Below are positions 6,230 through 9,763 of a stretch of 9,763 bases of DNA, piece by piece. Below the pieces are notes generated by a model. The model did no database searches, was not told the DNA's origin, and saw only the letters and a program-made list of their open reading frames with translations. The position numbers and the translations under genes are program-made. The first letter of the stretch is position 1, and each line of letters starts with the position of its first letter. Origin of the DNA: an uncultured Eubacteriales bacterium (GTDB lineage: Bacteria > Bacillota > Clostridia > Oscillospirales > Oscillospiraceae); NCBI GenBank assembly GCA_900549705.1, contig URPI01000082.1, forward strand, positions 1 to 9,763. The letters run 5' to 3'.

Positions 6230-6563
6230 GTTCTTCCCCTATAATCATAAAAACGCCCTGAACAACAGACCGGTACTCCGCAACCATTTCCCTGAGCTGC
6301 TGTGTTCCGGCGGGTTCCAGATGGTAAAGGATACGCTGCCGCCGCTTCCCCACCGGAATCTTCCGGCTGGAAATCAGCCCTGCATCCTCCAGCTTATACA
6401 AGACCGGGTATAATGACCCCTCCTGTGTGGTAATCAGCCCGCCACTGCGCTTGGAGACTTCTTCCACCAACTGATACCCATACATATCTTCCCGCTCCAG
6501 GAGCGCCAGCACCACCAGCGACATCACCCCTCGGCGGAAACGTAACTGCTCAACATCCGCCAT
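6222..6563 (-). CDS. PadR family transcriptional regulator
   Basis: The 113-residue protein is a small (subfamily 2 length) PadR winged-helix repressor. The sequence shows 'LLEREDMYGYQLVEEVSKRS' (residues 21-40), the recognition-helix signature 'EGSLYPVLYKLEDAGLI' (48-64), and the wing 'RRQRILYHLEPAGTQQL' (74-90). A C-terminal dimerisation helix follows. PadR proteins bind dyads with ATGT/ACAT-like half-sites as dimers and usually release DNA on binding a small molecule or stress signal. The start has GGAG eight bases upstream and a sigma-A promoter at 6588-6616. It is the first gene of a three-gene operon and is divergent from a secreted-protein gene, the usual arrangement for a repressor of itself and its neighbour. 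Confidence 0.95.
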   Translation of the reverse strand: MADVEQLRFRRGVMSLVVLALLEREDMYGYQLVEEVSKRSGGLITTQEGSLYPVLYKLEDAGLISSRKIPVGKRRQRILYHLEPAGTQQLREMVAEYRSVVQGVFMIIGEEHE

Positions 6564-6587
6564 ACGACACGCTCCATTTCCAAAGCT

Positions 6588-6616
6588 ATTATAATCATTA
6601 AGGTTTTATTATTCAA
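6588..6616 (-). promoter_or_regulatory. Sigma-A promoter of the padR operon
   Basis: Minus-strand TTGAAT (6611-6616) and perfect TATAAT (6588-6593) are separated by 17 bases. The -10 ends 24 bases before the padR start codon. Its -35 is only 22 bases from the -35 of the divergent promoter at 6639-6667. Confidence 0.8.
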
Positions 6617-6655
6617 TACCTATGTTAGAAAAATATTGTTGACAAAACATATAGA
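6617..6655. promoter_or_regulatory. Candidate PadR operator between divergent promoters
   Basis: TATGTT (6621-6626) and AACATA (6646-6651) form an inverted repeat 19 bases apart. The left part extends to TACCTATGTT (6617-6626, 8 of 10 matches to AACATATGTT). The right part extends to AACATATAGA (6646-6655, 7 of 10). The right half-site starts two bases after the -35 box of the rightward promoter. ATGT/ACAT half-sites are typical of PadR operators. The link to this PadR is inferred. Confidence 0.45.
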
Positions 6656-6667
6656 GCGAATTATAAT
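6639..6667 (+). promoter_or_regulatory. Perfect consensus sigma-A promoter of secreted genes
   Basis: TTGACA (6639-6644) and TATAAT (6662-6667) are separated by exactly 17 bases, a full consensus match. Transcription would start near 6674, leaving a leader of about 208 nt before the ATG at 6882. Such a strong promoter beside a PadR gene suggests high output when derepressed. Confidence 0.85.
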
Positions 6668-6673
6668 TAAGTC

Positions 6674-6866
6674 AAAGAACAGCATATTTAGGTAAATACC
6701 GCCGTAGTAGTGTATCAGCGTATGTATCTGCTCAACCAGCAGCTGCATAAAATTCTGAATCATTGGGTGAAGCGCGCAGCCAAATGATTCGCATATGCTG
6801 GCCGTATTTCATCAGTGGCCAAGAATAACGGTTGATGAATATCCACCATAAACTTTTAATCACAAT
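6674..6866 (+). promoter_or_regulatory. Long hairpin-rich 5' leader of the 209-residue secreted gene
   Basis: The stretch from about 6564 to 6881 has no long gene; its left part holds the divergent promoters and the rest is this leader. Stems I can see are 6721-6732 with 6738-6749 (12 positions, one mismatch, one wobble, CAACC loop) and GAATCATTGG 6757-6766 with CCAAATGATTC 6780-6790 (10 bp, one bulge). There are also TGGCC 6799-6803 with 6817-6821, and TTCATCA 6808-6814 with TGATGAA 6833-6839; the last two compete. None is followed by a T tract. A 21-codon reading frame (6722-6787) overlaps the first two stems but has no ribosome binding site. I do not recognise a known riboswitch. Confidence 0.4.
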
Positions 6867-6881
6867 AAGGAGGAACATTTT

Positions 6882-7511
6882 ATGAAAAGAACAATGAGTA
6901 TTTTGCTTGCATTATCTTTGCTTCTTCTACTGTTTTCGATTCCTGCCGGTGCAGAAAGCAATGGTGAGGACGAGCTCTTCTCAGTAGCCCGAGCAGCATT
7001 CCCTGAATATGCGTCCAAGATTCATATGAACTATGGCTCCGCGGTACAAAGTATCGCATGTCAATCCGGTGTGCTGACTGTTTCTGAAACGAAACAGCTC
7101 AATGAAAACCAGCAGATTTCCTATCAGGAATATTCAAACGGTGCGGTAGTCCTAGCCCTCGTAGATTCACCATACAATGCCTCGTACAGTGTGGTTTCGA
7201 GTAGCTCCGGCAGTGGGTATGCTTACAGAAAAGTCAACATCAAAGCAGTCTGCAATTATGGAACGGGCACGTTTTGGGCGCTTGGTGTGGAATATACCAC
7301 CACTCAGGGTGGCGAATATACTATTTCCAATACAGGTTCACTGTCTAGCAGCACCACGGCAAATACCCAGCTCAGTTACACAAATCTACACGGTCAGGGT
7401 ACAACACCTGCGTATGTGAGCTACTATGCAATGTTCGGTGGACTCCATGATTGCACGATTAAGTTCACCGTGGGTAGCACAGGGGCATACGTCACCGCTG
7501 AACCGCGCTAA
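6882..7511 (+). CDS. Secreted protein of unknown function (209 residues)
   Basis: The product has a type I signal peptide (residues 1-24; MKRTMS start, run of Leu, PAGA cleavage site). The mature part of 185 residues has no recognised domain. Residues 25-100 include a possibly helical start ('ELFSVARAAFPEYASKIHMN'). Residues 100-209 are rich in Ser, Thr, Gly, Tyr and alternating hydrophobics, suggesting a beta-sandwich similar in style to the four-cysteine protein on the other strand. Cysteines are C60, C124 and C191, an odd number. The ribosome binding site is the perfect AAGGAGG (6867-6873), eight bases before the ATG. It is driven by the full-consensus promoter at 6639-6667 through a long leader. 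No terminator is visible after it, so it probably continues into the next secreted gene. Surface factor, exported antagonist or peptide precursor are all possible. Confidence 0.8.
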   Translation: MKRTMSILLALSLLLLLFSIPAGAESNGEDELFSVARAAFPEYASKIHMNYGSAVQSIACQSGVLTVSETKQLNENQQISYQEYSNGAVVLALVDSPYNASYSVVSSSSGSGYAYRKVNIKAVCNYGTGTFWALGVEYTTTQGGEYTISNTGSLSSSTTANTQLSYTNLHGQGTTPAYVSYYAMFGGLHDCTIKFTVGSTGAYVTAEPR

Positions 7512-7606
7512 CCTATAATTTACAACATATGTTCATTATGTGAACTTAACGTACTATTTTATTACAAACGTACAATAGTAGCAATGTTCATAGGAAGGAC
7601 TTTATC
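7512..7606 (+). promoter_or_regulatory. Repeat-rich spacer between the two secreted genes
   Basis: This 95-bp AT-rich spacer holds several short repeats. These are the palindrome AACATATGTT (7524-7533), the dyad GTTCA-TTATG-TGAAC (7531-7545), direct repeats AACGTAC (7548-7554 and 7567-7573) and ATGTTCAT (7529-7536 and 7584-7591), and an inverted repeat TACTATT (7552-7558) with AATAGTA (7574-7580). A perfect TATAAT lies at 7514-7519 and weaker -10-like TACTAT at 7552 and TACAAT at 7571, but none has a good -35. The next gene's ribosome binding site AGGAAGG follows. A regulated secondary promoter is plausible but not proven. Confidence 0.4.
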
Positions 7607-8512
7607 ATGAAGAAATTAAACGGTATCACACTTCTGCTTGCACTTCTTTTGCTTGTGCAAGCGATAGCGCTCCCCGTCTGTGCGGAAGCCAATCAGGATG
7701 CACGACACCTCCAGATTTCCGTAACGGTGGATGAAAACGCCGGGTTTACCACGATTTCATCTGAACAGCTGGACGGTGCCTACCCGGATGACATCATTTA
7801 TGACAATGTAACGAATGTCTGCATTCTGGTTGACGGCGAAGAAAAGCCCCTTGAAGATGCCGTCCGCGAGGGGGACATCTCCGTTTATGAAATGGTTGCC
7901 TATGCCCAGATGGATGCCCAGGCCGGGATTTGCCAGGAAAAGGCAAACTCCAAAAACGGACTGGCATATTTCACCTACCGCTATCCAGAGTATGACCTGA
8001 TGACCGCCCACGACATCTATGAAACACCGGACGGCAAGGAACATCTTATCCGCTTTTTCGGTGTCCTGAAAACCGGCACCAAGCTGACGATGGTGTATCC
8101 CGACGAAACCAGCCCCTACAGGTACATGATTGACCGGGAGGATTGGGGCATCGATTTCCAGGTGAAATCCGTCACCCCCACCGGCATCGTCCTGGACTGC
8201 AAGCAGTCCGGCGGCCAGCAGCTCGGGGAACTTGCAATCATGGATTACGTCATTTACCGCACCGCGGAAGACACCCCACGTACCCCGCTGGAAAGAAGTG
8301 ATTTCGTGTGGGAGGAACCGGTTGCCACCGTGCTACAGAATCAGGAATCGGAAATTTCCCTGGATTGGACGGCGCTGTACGGCGAACTGCCCAGCGGCAC
8401 CTATGCCATTCGGATGCTCATCCATGATTTCTTCTCTCCTTCCGCTGTGAACAGCATGATGAAGGATTTCACTGATGAGCAGCCCTATCAGATAGATTTT
8501 ACGATTGAATAA
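7607..8512 (+). CDS. Secreted protein with C-terminal Ig-like domain
   Basis: The product has 301 residues. Residues 1-26 are a signal peptide (hydrophobic LLLALLLLVQAIAL core, PVCA cleavage site; the Cys is not in a canonical lipobox). Residues 27-170 are an unrecognised, probably globular region with 'YFTYRYPEYDLMTAHDIYETPDG'. Residues 176-301 carry the pattern 'DWGIDFQVKSVTPTGIVLDC..SGG..LGEL', then 'DWTALYGELPSGTYAIRMLIHDF'. I recognise this as the bacterial Ig-like domain common in clostridial exported proteins and BlaR-like membrane proteins (probably PF20251). Such domains usually mediate protein contacts at the cell surface. There is no LPXTG or membrane anchor at the C-terminus. AGGAAGG sets the start. 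It follows the 209-residue secreted gene by 95 bases and ends in a strong terminator. Its GC content is nearer to the core genome than that of its upstream neighbour. Confidence 0.8.
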   Translation: MKKLNGITLLLALLLLVQAIALPVCAEANQDARHLQISVTVDENAGFTTISSEQLDGAYPDDIIYDNVTNVCILVDGEEKPLEDAVREGDISVYEMVAYAQMDAQAGICQEKANSKNGLAYFTYRYPEYDLMTAHDIYETPDGKEHLIRFFGVLKTGTKLTMVYPDETSPYRYMIDREDWGIDFQVKSVTPTGIVLDCKQSGGQQLGELAIMDYVIYRTAEDTPRTPLERSDFVWEEPVATVLQNQESEISLDWTALYGELPSGTYAIRMLIHDFFSPSAVNSMMKDFTDEQPYQIDFTIE

Positions 8513-8525
8513 TCCGCCATACGTC

Positions 8526-8563
8526 AAAATCAGCCAGTGCATTTCCGCACTGGCTGATTTTTT
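8526..8563. terminator. Bidirectional intrinsic terminator between convergent genes
   Basis: A perfect 15-bp stem pairs 8526-8540 with 8547-8561 around a six-base loop (ATTTCC). The stem is GC-rich inside and ends in AAAAT/ATTTT, so both strands get a T run: TTTTTT on the plus strand, ATTTT on the minus strand. It starts 14 bases after the Ig-like gene stop and ends at the minus-strand leucine-rich-repeat gene stop, serving both. Confidence 0.95.
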
Positions 8564-9763
8564 ACTTCTTTCCCTCTGCGGCCTGCTGGGCACGCAGCAG
8601 TTTGTCTACCTGGTCCAGATTGAAGACCTCTCGCACCTTTTTGTAGAACTCGGTGTAGTGGTAGCCGTTGTCAGTGTATCGCCAACCGGCACCGGCGTAG
8701 GGGTCCCTGCCAGTAAACACAGCAGTGGCATCCGGGTGAATTTCCTTGAACTGCTTCTGTTCGTCCGCCGCTACCCGGGTCTGCTTGCAGAACAGATTCT
8801 GAATGGGCAGACCGTCCAGAGGCATGAGACTGCTGACCTTGGTGTAGCAGATGTTCAGATATTTCAGGTTGGCGCAGCCTGCCAAGGGGCTGATGTCCGA
8901 CAGCTTCAGGCAGTTGGCAAGCTCCAGATATTCCAGCTTCTTGCAGTTTTCAAAGCCGGAAAGGTCGCTGGCGGCACAGCCGGAGAGAATCAGGATTTCC
9001 AATTCCGGCATATAGCCGATGAAGCTCAAATCCGTCAGGGTGTCATTGTGACCCATATCGATGTATTTGACGCTGCGGACGTATCGAAGCTCGCTGCAAG
9101 TGGAGTCGGTGACGTTGTAAACGGAGCGGATGGTGGTGGCGTTTGTCAGAGCGGTGTAGCGGCCGTCGGTGCCGTAGTATACCCGCCACACCAAATCCAC
9201 ATCGTCATAATCCTTGCGGATGGAGTCTAAGAATTCACTGCTCAGGCCGCACCGGTCGAGAATCAGAGAGGAGCCGGGAGCCATAATGCTCAACGCTTCC
9301 CGGATTTCCGTTTCGTCCGCCGTGGTCAAGCTCAGCTTTTCAAACTTGATTTCCTCGTCAGAGGTGGAAACCGTCCGCCCGAACAGGGTGAATACATAGT
9401 GGAAGCGAACATCCGGTGCTGCCTCCACCAGTCGCTTTACATCCTGGCGGGATAGCTCACAGGTGCCGCCATCGGTCATCAGGTCTGCATAGCCGAGGTT
9501 GGGCAGCGCTTCCAAAATGCCAATCACCGGGGTGATTTCCTCTACGGTCATTCCCGCCAGATTCACGGTCTGGGTGTCCTCGCCGTACTCCATGCCACGG
9601 AAGCTGACGGTGTAGGTGATTTCCACATTGGGATAGGCTGCCCGGAGTGCCTCAATCTCGGAATATTTCAAAGTCGTCCGCGGCAGATGCAGGGTTTTCA
9701 GAATGCCGCCGTTGGGCAGTTGGACACCGGTCACCGCTGTCCCCTCAAAGTAAAGATGCTCAA
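8562..9763 (-). CDS. Leucine-rich-repeat protein, N-terminus beyond window
   Basis: The frame is open from the right window edge to the TAA at 8562-8564, giving about 400 residues. The GTG at 9734 is not the start: the upstream codons continue in the same repeat style ('EHLYFEGTAV'). Two repeat types are seen. First come about 70-residue units marked by 'YPNVEITYTVSFRG' (9594-9635), 'APDVRFHYVFTLFG' (9378-9419) and 'YDDVDLVWRVYYG' (9171-9209), each followed by 'L..E.I...L..P' strands. Then a block of classic leucine-rich repeats of 21-23 residues ('LEILILSGCAASDLSGFENC', 'LEYLELANCLKLSDISPLAGC') lies between about 8772 and 9086. The C-terminal 60 residues are Tyr-rich and not a repeat. Proteins of this build in gut clostridia are usually exported or membrane-anchored and bind other proteins; the signal or anchor would be outside the window. 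The function is unknown. Confidence 0.88.
   Translation of the reverse strand, partial: EHLYFEGTAVTGVQLPNGGILKTLHLPRTTLKYSEIEALRAAYPNVEITYTVSFRGMEYGEDTQTVNLAGMTVEEITPVIGILEALPNLGYADLMTDGGTCELSRQDVKRLVEAAPDVRFHYVFTLFGRTVSTSDEEIKFEKLSLTTADETEIREALSIMAPGSSLILDRCGLSSEFLDSIRKDYDDVDLVWRVYYGTDGRYTALTNATTIRSVYNVTDSTCSELRYVRSVKYIDMGHNDTLTDLSFIGYMPELEILILSGCAASDLSGFENCKKLEYLELANCLKLSDISPLAGCANLKYLNICYTKVSSLMPLDGLPIQNLFCKQTRVAADEQKQFKEIHPDATAVFTGRDPYAGAGWRYTDNGYHYTEFYKKVREVFNLDQVDKLLRAQQAAEGKK

Noticed and set aside
6668..6881. Remnant of an insertion sequence in the leader
   Set aside because: No terminal inverted repeats, target duplications or transposase-like frame could be found on either strand; conceptual translations are short and unrecognisable.
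7600..7684. Possible lipoprotein signal in the Ig-like protein (Cys25)
   Set aside because: The residues before the Cys are Leu-Pro-Val, not a lipobox, and a normal signal peptidase I site (PVCA) follows.
8505..9230. Plus-strand frame of 241 codons with a hydrophobic start
   Set aside because: It begins inside the end of the Ig-like gene, runs through the bidirectional terminator, and is opposite a clear leucine-rich-repeat frame.
9732..9734. GTG as start codon of the leucine-rich-repeat gene
   Set aside because: The frame stays open to the window edge with codons that continue the repeat pattern, and no ribosome binding site precedes the GTG.

Overview
The window reads as the chromosome of a Gram-positive anaerobe of class Clostridia, most likely a gut Oscillospiraceae/Ruminococcaceae-type bacterium. 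The reasons are sigma-A-type promoters, strong AGGAGG ribosome binding sites, an efp / aminopeptidase P / YqeG neighbourhood, a CD1247-type acidic zinc-ribbon protein, and secreted Ig-like and leucine-rich-repeat proteins of the kind common in that group. This is inferred from protein resemblance and context only. No rRNA, tRNA, CRISPR array, insertion sequence or phage gene was found.

Left part (1-5300) is ordinary, fairly GC-rich core genome. It starts with the C-terminal end of a sodium:alanine symporter (AGCS) and its terminator. A minus-strand block follows, in transcription order: yqeG (HAD phosphatase), pepP-like M24 peptidase, efp (elongation factor P) and an acidic zinc-ribbon protein. 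yqeG has its own promoter and overlaps the peptidase gene; efp has a second promoter just after the peptidase stop. Divergent from yqeG is an unrecognised 241-residue protein. Its gene runs head-on into a PHP-domain phosphoesterase gene and the two coding regions overlap by 77 bp. The PHP gene is the second gene of a two-gene unit with a PAP2-type membrane phosphatase.

Middle part (5300-8565) looks accessory. It is visibly more AT-rich from about 5350 to 7600, and every gene in it is either a regulator or encodes an exported or membrane protein. On the minus strand, a PadR repressor, a small HAAS-like one-pass membrane protein and a four-cysteine secreted protein form a tightly packed operon. 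Divergent from it, a perfect consensus promoter (TTGACA, 17 bp, TATAAT) leads through a roughly 200-nt hairpin-rich leader to a 209-residue secreted protein of unknown function. A 301-residue secreted protein with a probable C-terminal Ig-like domain follows. Short sequences related to AACATATGTT lie in the divergent promoter region and upstream of the second secreted gene, so one PadR circuit may control all three exported proteins. This is the most interesting locus of the window.

Right end (8526-9763): a 15-bp-stem bidirectional terminator separates the Ig-like gene from a minus-strand leucine-rich-repeat protein. That gene's N-terminal part lies beyond the window edge.
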